Below are positions 1 to 6,465 of a stretch of 40,028 bases of DNA, piece after piece. The stretch's first letter is position 1. Each line of letters starts with the position of its first letter. The stretch comes from an uncultured Acidimicrobiales bacterium (GTDB lineage: Bacteria; Actinomycetota; Acidimicrobiia; Acidimicrobiales; SZUA-35), in the NCBI GenBank assembly GCA_938002965.1, contig CALKZY010000041.1, forward strand, positions 1-40,028. Reading direction: 5' to 3'. The translations under genes were made by a program, and so were the position numbers. The notes under the pieces were generated by a model that saw nothing but the letters and a program-made list of their open reading frames with translations, had not been told where the DNA came from and searched no databases.

Positions 1-84
1 GCAGCCTCAGCCTGTGCTATCCCCTCGACCGTGACCGCTGTGATAATCGCTCGCCGTTTCGACACCCACCAACATCACCACCAA

Positions 85-120
85 GCGTTTCCAATGACGC
101 GACACACCCCGTTTCCAATG
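85..120. repeat. Direct repeat of CGTTTCCAATG, two copies 25 bp apart
   Basis: The 11-mer CGTTTCCAATG occurs at about 85-95 and again at 110-120, so start-to-start spacing is 25 bp (about 2.4 helical turns). Read on the minus strand it is CATTGGAAACG. It may be a pair of regulator half sites, or only a local duplication. No associated gene start is visible nearby. Confidence 0.4.
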
Positions 121-172
121 TCCTGAACCCACACACTACCCCCGCCACCATGTGATGTCTTCGTGACATCTG

Positions 173-212
173 CAAGGCCTGAACCCTCAAGGGTTCGGGC
201 CTTGTTTGTTTT
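173..212 (+). terminator. Strong intrinsic terminator
   Basis: The arm at 173-186 (CAAGGCCTGAACCC) pairs with 191-204 (GGGTTCGGGCCTTG) around the loop TCAA, giving a 14-bp stem with one T-G wobble. TTTGTTTT follows directly at 205-212. This is a textbook rho-independent terminator for plus-strand transcription coming from outside the window. A smaller hairpin with a TTCG loop sits just upstream (about 154-170). Confidence 0.85.
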
Positions 213-411
213 GGGGTTGGCAGCCGCGGCCGGGCCGGGTGGAACGAACCGTCGCAGCGGAGCGTAGACATATGAACCGAGGGCGTACCCCCAGACAAGA
301 TTCCAGTGCCGCCAGAATCCGGCGAACCATCCGGCTCCCAGCGATCGAGAGAACACGTTTCGCATCGACCCAGCGGCTCCGAGCGAGACGCCATTTCGAC
401 GATTCACATGC

Positions 412-1026
412 TCAGCGAGAGACGCTGGACGCCCCAAACGTAGTGCGATTGTCGAACCCGAGCCAGATCATCCGCAGGCCGAGCGCTAGCTCGAAGAGCC
501 CGCCAGGCTCGGCGAAGATCACCGTGAGCGGGCGCCCGGTGGTCAGTTCGAGCAGTGCACCAGTGGCCAGTGTCGCGTAGCCGTAGGCACCACAAGTTGC
601 GAGCGACTGGGGAATCAACCGGTGGCGACGAAGCGTTTTGAAGAACGGGACGCTTCCGATCGACAGGGCGATCATCCCGACGAGGTAGCCGGTGGTGTCG
701 GCGCCGCCGACGTCAGCGAGTTCGGCCCTCAGCATCCCGCCCGCGAGCAGAGTTGCCTCAGCGAGTCGTGCCACCAGGTAGGACAAGCCCACGCTGCGAT
801 CCACGGATCGAACCAGCCGGAAGCCAATCCATCCTGCGGCAGTGACAGCAGTCGAATTGAGCACCACGAGTGTCAACCCGATCGGTTGATCGGCGATTGC
901 GCTTCCGATTCCGTAGAGAGCAAAGGCGGCGAGAACGATCGCTCCGAAGGTGCACCCCTCCCATTGCGGCGCGTCGGACGCCGCCGGACCCGGAGGGTGT
1001 GTTGTGTGAGTAATGGAAGCGGTCAT
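412..1026 (-). CDS. DUF4386-like multi-pass membrane protein
   Basis: This is a 204-residue hydrophobic protein with about six predicted membrane segments: IVLAAFALYGIGSAIA, LTLVVLNSTAVTAAGWIGF, the stretch around YLVARLAEATLL, GYLVGMIALSIGSVPFF, YGYATLATGALLEL and the LFELALGLRMIWLGF end. The order and the late 'FAEPGGLFELALGLRMIWLGF' segment resemble the DUF4386 family, whose role is unknown. Its ATG overlaps the stop of the upstream broken 2TM gene by 4 bp (ATGA), so the two were once co-transcribed. Weak ribosome-binding sequence AAGG lies ~10 nt upstream. The family call is from memory of the pattern, so the function should be taken as unknown. Confidence 0.65.
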   Translation of the reverse strand: MTASITHTTHPPGPAASDAPQWEGCTFGAIVLAAFALYGIGSAIADQPIGLTLVVLNSTAVTAAGWIGFRLVRSVDRSVGLSYLVARLAEATLLAGGMLRAELADVGGADTTGYLVGMIALSIGSVPFFKTLRRHRLIPQSLATCGAYGYATLATGALLELTTGRPLTVIFAEPGGLFELALGLRMIWLGFDNRTTFGASSVSR

Positions 1027-1289
1027 CTTGCCAGCACCTTGTCAATCTGTTGCTGCTCCCAGGTCGGCGAGGAAGGCAACGGTCGGTTCAACCGGACGAC
1101 GAGTCCGTGGACAGCGATGCCGATCCTCCAGCCGAGGAACGCCCAAAGCGCCCACCAGGCCGACCATTCACCGGCGATTCCGGCGGAGAGGTTGGTGAGT
1201 AGATTCACTGCGAATATGACGATCATGCCGCCGGCAAACATGCAGGCGTGGATATAGAACGCACGCAGCTGCTCGACATAGGTTCTGGC
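1023..1289 (-). pseudogene. 2TM-domain protein, 5' end truncated
   Basis: The C-terminal part carries two membrane helices (MIVIFAVNLLTNLSAGI and WWALWAFLGWRIGIAVHGLVV) in the pattern of the 2TM domain, a small domain often found next to two-component systems. The only in-frame ATG (1241) falls inside the first helix. The frame upstream still reads ARTYVEQLRAFYIHACM, which matches the usual charged lead-in plus 'FYIH' of the family, but there is no start codon before the in-frame stop at 1338-1340. Homology is lost at about 1290, where a LuxR C-terminus begins on the other strand. It is probably a deletion remnant. A short product from 1241 (72 aa) is possible but would lack the normal N-terminus. 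Confidence 0.6.
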
Positions 1290-1291
1290 CG

Positions 1292-1450
1292 CTCGTCGTA
1301 CGAGGCATGACCAACGCCGAAATCGCCGAAGAGCTGTTCATCAGCCACAGCACTGTCAAGACGCACGTCGCGAGACTGATGACCAAACTTCAGGCGAGAA
1401 ACCGCGTAGAGATCGTCATCTGGGCCTACGAGACCGGACGCGTCGGTTGA
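1292..1450 (+). pseudogene. LuxR-type response regulator, C-terminal HTH remnant
   Basis: The plus strand reads LVVRGMTNAEIAEELFISHS followed by TVKTHVARLMTKLQARNRVE and ends AYETGRVG plus TGA at 1448-1450. This is the complete recognition-helix half of a LuxR/FixJ (GerE) DNA-binding domain, including the hallmark 'NAEIAEEL...STVKTHV..L..KL...R'. The receiver domain and the first HTH helix (the usual LTPREREVL) are missing. The sequence before 1292 instead belongs to a different gene on the opposite strand. An internal ATG at 1307 would give 47 residues, too few for a functional HTH domain. The intact parent was probably an NarL-type response regulator. Confidence 0.75.
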
Positions 1451-1490
1451 TCTGCTCGCCCCGGAGGCCACGGCAACGCGACCCGGGTAC

Positions 1491-2666
1491 TCAGCCTCGT
1501 CTGCGGTAGGCCTTGGCTTCAACAGGGTCGAGGCGTGCCAACTGTTCTTCGCGAATTCGCTCGCGCTCGGCCCGTTGAGGATGGTTGATGCCTGCCCCGA
1601 TTACCGTCTCGCCCTTGTCGCAAACGATGTACCGGCTGAGTCGTTGACCATGGGGTGACAGTTTCTCCCACGTGTCGTACGACATTGACCGGATCAGGGC
1701 CTCGCTGCGGAACCACGGTGCCATGAACTCAACGTTTGGCATACCCCGAACTTGCTTGGAGAGGTTCGGGGTACCGCCATGCCAGCAGCGGGCATCTCGA
1801 ATGATGGCTGACCCGGCAGGAAGAGGACAGATCGTACTGAACCGCATCCACTCCGGCTCGTCGGCGAGGGTCGGGATGGGCGCTCGTGAGCGGTGAGTGC
1901 CCGGTATTTGGCGAATCGGCCCGTTCTCAGGTGTGAGATCGACCAGGGGGAAGTTGATGTGCACCACGGGGACCGGCAGGTCCCGCATGGAGACACCGCC
2001 GACCGGGTCGTGAAGTTCTGTCCACACGTTGTCGGAGTGAAGGCCCTGGTATTCGATTGCGCCCGGTAGAGCCAGGTCGCCGCCTGCCCCGTAGACGATG
2101 TAGTCGGGTGAACCGAAGATTGACGACACGATTGGGGTGGTGGTGGCAAGATCGATCAGCTGGCACCATTCCGGTCGGTCAAACATGTGACGCGACACCG
2201 ACGTTCCCCCGAAGGAGTATCGGTGGGGTAGACCTCCGGCTCCGCCTCCGACCGCGCCTGCGGGGTCGGCGTCAACCAGCATTGCCACCACGTCATCGGC
2301 TGCGGTCCGGAGCTGTTCCAGCTGTTCGGAGTTGAGGGCGTCACGCACGGCAACGAACCCGTCGCGTTGGAACAGCATGGTGGCTCGTTCCACCTCGTCG
2401 GGTGATACGACTTCGAGGCCCGGTATTCCGTTGCGTTCCCTCATGTGGTTTCGCAGTTCGGACACGCCCGGGTCATCGTAGGAGCGCGTCCAATCGGCGC
2501 AACGAGGGTCACCGGAGACAAGGTTGCGATGCTCCGGAGTGGTTTCGATGTCGACCACGCCGACACCAGTTGCGAGTCCGGTCGGGTTGTCATTTGATGC
2601 TGCGCCATCGTCGGCTATCCGGTTGTGGAAACCGTTGGGCGGCACGTCGGCGTTCCATCCGATCAT
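1491..2666 (-). CDS. Phytanoyl-CoA dioxygenase (PhyH) family oxygenase
   Basis: This 391-residue protein is a probable Fe(II)/2-oxoglutarate-dependent dioxygenase of the PhyH superfamily. The iron-binding facial triad is visible: H210-x-D212 in QGLHSDNVW and the distal H296 in CWHGGTP. R307 in KQVRGMP is positioned to bind 2-oxoglutarate. A ~90-residue N-terminal extension precedes the catalytic fold (DGFVAVRDAL at about 102-111), longer than in simple PhyH proteins. The ATG overlaps the stop of the upstream TauD-like gene (ATGA) and has a good ribosome-binding site, AAGGAG, 8 nt upstream. The two dioxygenases are therefore translationally coupled and probably act in one pathway. The substrate is unknown; ectoine-hydroxylase-like small hydrophilic substrates are as plausible as acyl-CoA. 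Confidence 0.85.
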   Translation of the reverse strand: MIGWNADVPPNGFHNRIADDGAASNDNPTGLATGVGVVDIETTPEHRNLVSGDPRCADWTRSYDDPGVSELRNHMRERNGIPGLEVVSPDEVERATMLFQRDGFVAVRDALNSEQLEQLRTAADDVVAMLVDADPAGAVGGGAGGLPHRYSFGGTSVSRHMFDRPEWCQLIDLATTTPIVSSIFGSPDYIVYGAGGDLALPGAIEYQGLHSDNVWTELHDPVGGVSMRDLPVPVVHINFPLVDLTPENGPIRQIPGTHRSRAPIPTLADEPEWMRFSTICPLPAGSAIIRDARCWHGGTPNLSKQVRGMPNVEFMAPWFRSEALIRSMSYDTWEKLSPHGQRLSRYIVCDKGETVIGAGINHPQRAERERIREEQLARLDPVEAKAYRRRG

Positions 2667-3712
2667 GACCTAATCTCCTTGGGAGTTGGGGGAGACGAGA
2701 AAATTCCTCCTCGTTCTCCGGGGGTTGTCGACCCGAACCGTTGGACGAAGACCGGGTGGAGGCGACGGTCGCCCGGCACCGACATCCAGGTTCGGATCAG
2801 GTGGCGGGGACGCTCGGGCTCGTCCACGAATGCCGTTCGATCATGAAGAACGGAGTGGTTGTGCACGAACTGTATGTCGCCAACCTCCAGATCCATGCGG
2901 GTTTGAAGGGCCGGATCGTTGCAAATGTCGTCGAAGGCGTCAAGAGCGACCACCTGGCGGGCTGAAGGTCGAGGGGCGTCAGCGAAACGCGACGCCGAGT
3001 CGATGTACTGACGTTGGTACCGGACGGTCAGCCTCTCATCCCACCACGTGAACACTGGGATGGTGAACCAAGGGTTGTGACCGGCTGGGGTTTCGCCCCG
3101 ACGGTCAGTGGCCACCACACCGAATAGTTCGTCGACGAGATCGCCGTGGCGGTTGACCATGGCGTGGTAAACCGAGTTGGCGTTGAGGACCAGCGACTGG
3201 CCGCCCTGGCGGGCCTTGCTTAGGGCCAGCAGTCCGACGACGTCGGTGGAGTCGGTGTGGAATGTCTGGCGTTCCGCTGTTTGGTAGACCCGTACGTTGG
3301 GATCGGTTGACTCCAGTCCGATGTTCTGAACATGTCCGACTACGTCACCTTCGGCATTTTGTCGACGGAGCGACCCGAAGTGAGCCGACAGCGTCACCAT
3401 GCACGATGTGGCCAGATCATCGCCGATGTCGTGGACTGGCAGCCCGCTGATGACCTCAAAGCCCCGGCCGTTGAGCAGGTTCTGCTTCACGACTGCTATC
3501 TGATAAGCCAGAGAGGGCAGCGGCGGGGGAGCGTGGTGAAGTGACGCCACTGCCACATGGTCGCTGACGTCGAGTCGGCGGGCGGCTTCAACCAGCTCGT
3601 CGATCTGTCGGGGGTCGAGGGTCCAACGCCAACCGTCTTGGAGAGTGGCTGCCGTCCAGCCCTCGGGAACGTCGGCAGGGGACGGGATGTCGAAGGTGGA
3701 CGATGAACTCAT
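2663..3712 (-). CDS. TauD/TfdA-family Fe(II)/2OG dioxygenase
   Basis: This 349-residue protein has the TauD/TfdA fold signature: H152-x-D154 in QTFHTDSTD, then the distal H290 in VLHDRTAF and the 2OG-binding arginine in RPRHLIRTW (about 301-309). The stretch HVQNIGLESTDPNVRVYQTA is typical of the TauD-like subgroup related to clavaminate synthase and gamma-butyrobetaine hydroxylase. The N-terminal zinc domain of true gamma-butyrobetaine hydroxylases is absent. It starts 2 bp after the stop of the DUF1932 dehydrogenase and overlaps the PhyH-type gene by 4 bp, so all three form one operon. A GAAGGG sequence lies ~9 nt before the ATG. The likely role is hydroxylation or oxidative cleavage of a small acid or betaine; the substrate cannot be read from sequence. 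Confidence 0.85.
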   Translation of the reverse strand: MSSSSTFDIPSPADVPEGWTAATLQDGWRWTLDPRQIDELVEAARRLDVSDHVAVASLHHAPPPLPSLAYQIAVVKQNLLNGRGFEVISGLPVHDIGDDLATSCMVTLSAHFGSLRRQNAEGDVVGHVQNIGLESTDPNVRVYQTAERQTFHTDSTDVVGLLALSKARQGGQSLVLNANSVYHAMVNRHGDLVDELFGVVATDRRGETPAGHNPWFTIPVFTWWDERLTVRYQRQYIDSASRFADAPRPSARQVVALDAFDDICNDPALQTRMDLEVGDIQFVHNHSVLHDRTAFVDEPERPRHLIRTWMSVPGDRRLHPVFVQRFGSTTPGERGGIFSSPPTPKEIRS

Positions 3713-3714
3713 CG

Positions 3715-4692
3715 CTATGAGCCCTTCGCTTCCGGCGGCTCCGCCTGGGGCCCGAGCAGCAGGGCGAGTACAGCTTCAAGCGACGGTTGGTCGGTGTGGC
3801 GAAGCTCGGCCAACCTTGAATAGGCCTCGCCAGCAGCGCGATGAAAGCCTGACGGCAGTGCGGCGGCGGTCATGGCCTCAGCGATTTCGTTCATCTCGCC
3901 AACGAAACGCCACCCTTTAGGGCCGACACCGGCTGCCGTGCGGACCACCCGCTCACTCAAACCCGGTTGGCTAATGTCCCACTCGTGTCGAAGAGCGTCG
4001 CCCACCCCCTCGGTTTCAGCCAGAGCCAGCGAGGACAATAGCAGCGCAGCCGATCCCTTCGTCCATGAGGCGTAGGCCATCTTCAGTGACGAAGCTGCCA
4101 CCAGTTCCGAACCAAGCACCACCGCCTCGAGGTCCGAACCGGACCACAGGTCAGCAACGACGGGCGCTTCCGGCCCCGACAGGTAGAGGCGGGCCAGCCC
4201 AGGTGCGGTCGGCGGCGGTCCGATTACAGAGCCGTCGACGAAGCGCGAAACCAGCCCTGAAACCGTTCGAGCTGTCGCCGGCGAGATGGCGTTGGCGTCT
4301 ACGAACACTCCGCCAAAGCCTGCATCACCAACGTGTCGGGCCACATCGACTGCGGCATGTGGTGGGCAGATGGACACCACGATGTCGGCGGTGTCGGTCA
4401 GCTCGTCGAGCGAAGATACAGCCTCCAGCCCTGCGGTCTCCGCCCGGGAGGCGGTTGTAGGCGATCGGTCTTGTGCGACCCAGAGCCTGCGTCCACGACA
4501 AACGGTGGCTAGTGCCGAGCCCATCGCTCCAGGGTGGAGGAACCCAACGGTCGGTCCGCTGTGGCCGTCGGCATTGGGTGCTGGATCCTCATGTGCGCTC
4601 AAGTGGTCCTCCAGGTAGACGGCCGGCCAATACAGCGGGTCGGCCAAGCTTGGTCTTCGGTCATTATCGTTGGTTGCATGCATAGAGACCAT
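3715..4692 (-). CDS. 6-phosphogluconate dehydrogenase-like (DUF1932) NAD(P)-dependent oxidoreductase
   Basis: This 325-residue protein is a beta-hydroxyacid dehydrogenase-superfamily member. An N-terminal Rossmann domain starts at about residue 48 (VGFLHPGAMGSALA, the GxxxxG nucleotide loop) and continues through VVSICPPHAAVDVA. The C-terminal helical part (SSLKMAYASWTKGSAALLLS) matches DUF1932, a C-terminal domain of phosphogluconate-dehydrogenase-like proteins; the lysine in SSLKMAY is the usual catalytic Lys. It leads the operon with the two dioxygenases and probably oxidises or reduces their product. ATG options are 4692 and, 9 nt in, 4683. Either way the 5' end overlaps that of the divergent rhodanese gene by several bases, so its promoter must lie within the rhodanese coding region. 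Imine reductases share this fold and are an alternative. Confidence 0.8.
   Translation of the reverse strand: MVSMHATNDNDRRPSLADPLYWPAVYLEDHLSAHEDPAPNADGHSGPTVGFLHPGAMGSALATVCRGRRLWVAQDRSPTTASRAETAGLEAVSSLDELTDTADIVVSICPPHAAVDVARHVGDAGFGGVFVDANAISPATARTVSGLVSRFVDGSVIGPPPTAPGLARLYLSGPEAPVVADLWSGSDLEAVVLGSELVAASSLKMAYASWTKGSAALLLSSLALAETEGVGDALRHEWDISQPGLSERVVRTAAGVGPKGWRFVGEMNEIAEAMTAAALPSGFHRAAGEAYSRLAELRHTDQPSLEAVLALLLGPQAEPPEAKGS
4665..4670 (+). promoter_or_regulatory. Candidate -10 box (TATCGT) for a leaderless rhodanese mRNA
   Basis: TATCGT lies exactly 7 nt before the ATG at 4678, with no Shine-Dalgarno sequence between them. This spacing would put the transcription start at or next to the A of the start codon. 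The same geometry recurs before 6111, 13200 and 15758. No good -35 box is evident. Confidence 0.35.
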
Positions 4693-4962
4693 CCCGTCAA
4701 CGATTTCCAGTCGGTGCTTACCGACGGCGCCCAGTTGATCGACGTTCGAGAGCCCGATGAGGTTGAGGCCGGAACACTGTCCGGCAGCACCAACATTCCT
4801 CTGGGTGAGCTTCCCGAGCGGGTGGCTGAGTTGGACTCGACCCGTCGGGTCGTGTTGCTCTGTCGAAGTGGTGGTCGAAGCACCCAGGCGGCCGAGTTCT
4901 TGACCGCGTCAGGCTTTACCGACGTCATCAACTTGGCCGGAGGCATGTTGGCCGTCGACTAG
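4678..4962 (+). CDS. Single-domain rhodanese (sulfurtransferase-like)
   Basis: This is a 94-residue rhodanese-fold protein. It shows the N-terminal CH2A-like LIDVREPDEVEAGTLSGSTN with IPLGELP, and the active-site loop LLCRSGGRS, whose Cys is the persulfide carrier. The end is FTDVINLAGGML, typical of GlpE/PspE-like single domains. It probably transfers or carries sulfane sulfur in the cytoplasm; no signal peptide is seen. A longer frame opens at 4534, but the stretch before 4678 has no rhodanese homology and lies inside the opposite dehydrogenase gene. The start at 4678 is within ATGCAT, a palindrome shared with an internal ATG of that divergent gene. Its link to the neighbouring catabolic genes is unclear. 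Confidence 0.85.
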   Translation: MHRDHPVNDFQSVLTDGAQLIDVREPDEVEAGTLSGSTNIPLGELPERVAELDSTRRVVLLCRSGGRSTQAAEFLTASGFTDVINLAGGMLAVD

Positions 4963-5035
4963 TCGACACGAAATTCTGCACAAACCAGAACTTGGTGAGT
5001 GACGCCGCCCCTCCGTCGTGGCACCATGTGTGGCC

Positions 5036-6052
5036 ATGACTGAGAATAGATTGTCGTCAACCGGTCCGCAGCCGACCGAGACCCCAAGCTCCGCCGCTGT
5101 TGTCGGATGTGGCGTCATTGGGGCGGCCTGGGCCGCTCGATTTCGCCTGCACGGTGTGCCGGTAACGGCCTACGATCCGTCGCCCGATGCGCCCCGGATC
5201 GTCGAGGAGGTGTCGGCAAACGCAGTGGCCGCTTGGGAGCAGCTTGATCTGCCGGCCGAGCTCGCTCCGATCGAGTTCCGCGATTCGATTGCCGCTGCGG
5301 TGGCCGATGTCGACCTGATTCAAGAGAGCGTGCCGGAGGTGCTGGAGCTCAAGCAGTCGACGCTGAAAGCTATTGACGAGGCAGCAGCGGCTGAAGCGCT
5401 AATTGGCTCATCTACGTCTGGACTGTTGTGCACCGACATGGCCACAGCGTTGACTCACCCTGAACGTTTGGTGGTGGCCCATCCGTTTAATCCGGTGTAT
5501 CTGTTGCCGTTGGTGGAAATCGTCGGAGGCAAAGTCACGTCGGCTGAGTCGGTCGACCGTGCCATGGCGATCTACCGAGGTTTGGGCATGAAGCCTCTTC
5601 ATGTCAAGGCCGAAATCGATGCTCATATCGCCGACCGGCTCTTGGAGGCCGTGTGGCGGGAATCGTTGTGGCTGGTGAACGATGGCATCGCCACCACCGA
5701 AGAGATAGACGATGCCATCCGCTACGGGTTCGGTCTGAGGTGGGCTCAGATGGGCTTGTTCGAGACGTACCGCATCGCTGGAGGCGAGGGCGGTTTCGGC
5801 CACTTCATCCGTCAGTTCGGCCCAGCGCTGAGCTGGCCGTGGACGAAGTTGATGGATGTTCCGGATCTGACCGACGAACTGATTGGTCAACTTGAGTCCC
5901 AATCGGATGAGCAATCGGGCGCCTACTCGGTCCGGGAGTTGGAACGGATTCGTGATCGCAACTTGGCCGCCATGATGCGCGCTCTGGAGGCGAACGAATG
6001 GGGCGCTGGTCAGGTCGTGGCCGAAATGCGGGAGCGCTTGAGCGAATCTTGA
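5036..6052 (+). CDS. lcdH: L-carnitine dehydrogenase-like 3-hydroxyacyl-CoA dehydrogenase family protein
   Basis: This 338-residue protein is probably an NAD-dependent carnitine 3-dehydrogenase (L-carnitine to 3-dehydrocarnitine) or a close homologue. The Rossmann loop GCGVIGAAWA is at about 24-33. Catalytic His149 in VAHPFNPVYLLP and Glu161 in VEIVGG are the HAD-family dyad, and the Ser in SSTSGLL completes the site. The C-terminal QSGAYSVRELERIRDRNLAA with MMRALEANEWGAG is characteristic of bacterial L-carnitine dehydrogenases as I recall them. I place the start at the ATG of MTENRL; an in-frame ATG at 5018 adds 6 residues. The gene is followed by an ArsR regulator and a FAD oxidoreductase, consistent with degradation of a methylated amine. 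No beta-keto-acid cleavage enzyme or thioesterase, usual carnitine partners, is present in the window. Confidence 0.75.
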   Translation: MTENRLSSTGPQPTETPSSAAVVGCGVIGAAWAARFRLHGVPVTAYDPSPDAPRIVEEVSANAVAAWEQLDLPAELAPIEFRDSIAAAVADVDLIQESVPEVLELKQSTLKAIDEAAAAEALIGSSTSGLLCTDMATALTHPERLVVAHPFNPVYLLPLVEIVGGKVTSAESVDRAMAIYRGLGMKPLHVKAEIDAHIADRLLEAVWRESLWLVNDGIATTEEIDDAIRYGFGLRWAQMGLFETYRIAGGEGGFGHFIRQFGPALSWPWTKLMDVPDLTDELIGQLESQSDEQSGAYSVRELERIRDRNLAAMMRALEANEWGAGQVVAEMRERLSES

Positions 6053-6073
6053 GCCCAGTCATGTTTCGGGCTC
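6051..6073 (+). terminator. Weak hairpin after the dehydrogenase gene
   Basis: GAGCCC at 6051-6056 overlaps the stop codon and pairs with GGGCTC at 6068-6073 across an 11-nt loop. There is no T-run, so it is at best a weak terminator or a boundary before the arsR-type promoter that begins 3 bp later. Confidence 0.3.
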
Positions 6074-6075
6074 GC

Positions 6076-6103
6076 TTGACGTAGCTGGATAGTCAGATAA
6101 CAT
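6076..6103 (+). promoter_or_regulatory. Promoter TTGACG - 16 bp - TAACAT for the ArsR gene
   Basis: A near-consensus -35 box (TTGACG, 6076-6081) and a -10 box (TAACAT, 6098-6103) are separated by 16 bp. The -10 ends 7 nt before the ATG at 6111, so transcription should start at the start codon itself (leaderless mRNA). No Shine-Dalgarno sequence is present. Confidence 0.6.
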
Positions 6104-6115
6104 TCTCGTTATGTT
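6097..6115. promoter_or_regulatory. Candidate ArsR operator overlapping -10 box and start codon
   Basis: Two nested inverted repeats are visible: ATAAC (6097-6101) with GTTAT (6108-6112), and AACAT (6099-6103) with ATGTT (6111-6115). An AT-rich repeat of this kind covering the -10 and start site is where ArsR-family repressors usually bind, so autoregulation is likely. The exact operator boundaries cannot be set by eye. Confidence 0.5.
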
Positions 6116-6437
6116 GGCTGCGATTCACACCGACCTTGGAACGAATGAGCTTGTGTTCAAAGCGCTGGCCAGTAAGCGGAGATTGCAAATACTCGCCTGG
6201 TTGAAGGACCCCGTGGAAAACTTCCCGCCACAAGAACACGGCGATCCCATTGAACACGGAGCCTGCAACCTCTTCATCGTCGAGAAACTCGGGGTCAGCC
6301 AGCCGGCCGCTTCTCGCCACCTGAAGGTACTTGTTGACGCCGGTCTCGTCATCCCAACCAGGCGCAAGGGCTGGACGTACTATCGCCGAAACGAAGAGGC
6401 ACTCGCAGCAGTTGCCCGCCTAGCCGAATCGATCTAG
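6111..6437 (+). CDS. ArsR/SmtB-family winged-helix transcriptional regulator
   Basis: This 108-residue protein has ArsR-type wHTH features: FKALASKRRLQILAWL (first helices), the recognition helix in LGVSQPAASRHLKVLVDAGL, and the wing RRKGWTYYRRNEE. There is one cysteine (GACNLF) but no CxCxxC metal site, so it probably senses an organic ligand or another cue instead of a metal. It sits 28 bp before a FAD oxidoreductase and just after the carnitine dehydrogenase-like gene, and probably controls this set. The insertion ENFPPQEHGDPIEHG between helices is typical of the non-metal ArsR subgroup found next to catabolic genes. Confidence 0.85.
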   Translation: MLAAIHTDLGTNELVFKALASKRRLQILAWLKDPVENFPPQEHGDPIEHGACNLFIVEKLGVSQPAASRHLKVLVDAGLVIPTRRKGWTYYRRNEEALAAVARLAESI

Positions 6438-6465
6438 GGCAGTAGCCCACCCACTGGAGTCAAAC

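Larger units (their letters stand above)
1..411. other. Gene-free stretch with terminator and direct repeats
   Basis: No convincing gene was found here. Plus-strand frame 1 stays open from the window edge to a TGA at 124-126 and could be the last ~41 codons of an upstream gene, but its composition (His/Pro-rich end) is not recognisable. A UUCG-loop hairpin near 154-170 and a strong terminator at 173-212 follow, which supports a plus-strand transcript ending here. The remainder (213-411) holds open frames on both strands with no family resemblance. Confidence 0.5.

Noticed and set aside
4534..4677. Longer rhodanese start
   Set aside because: The 48 extra residues are the reverse side of the dehydrogenase gene and are not rhodanese-like.
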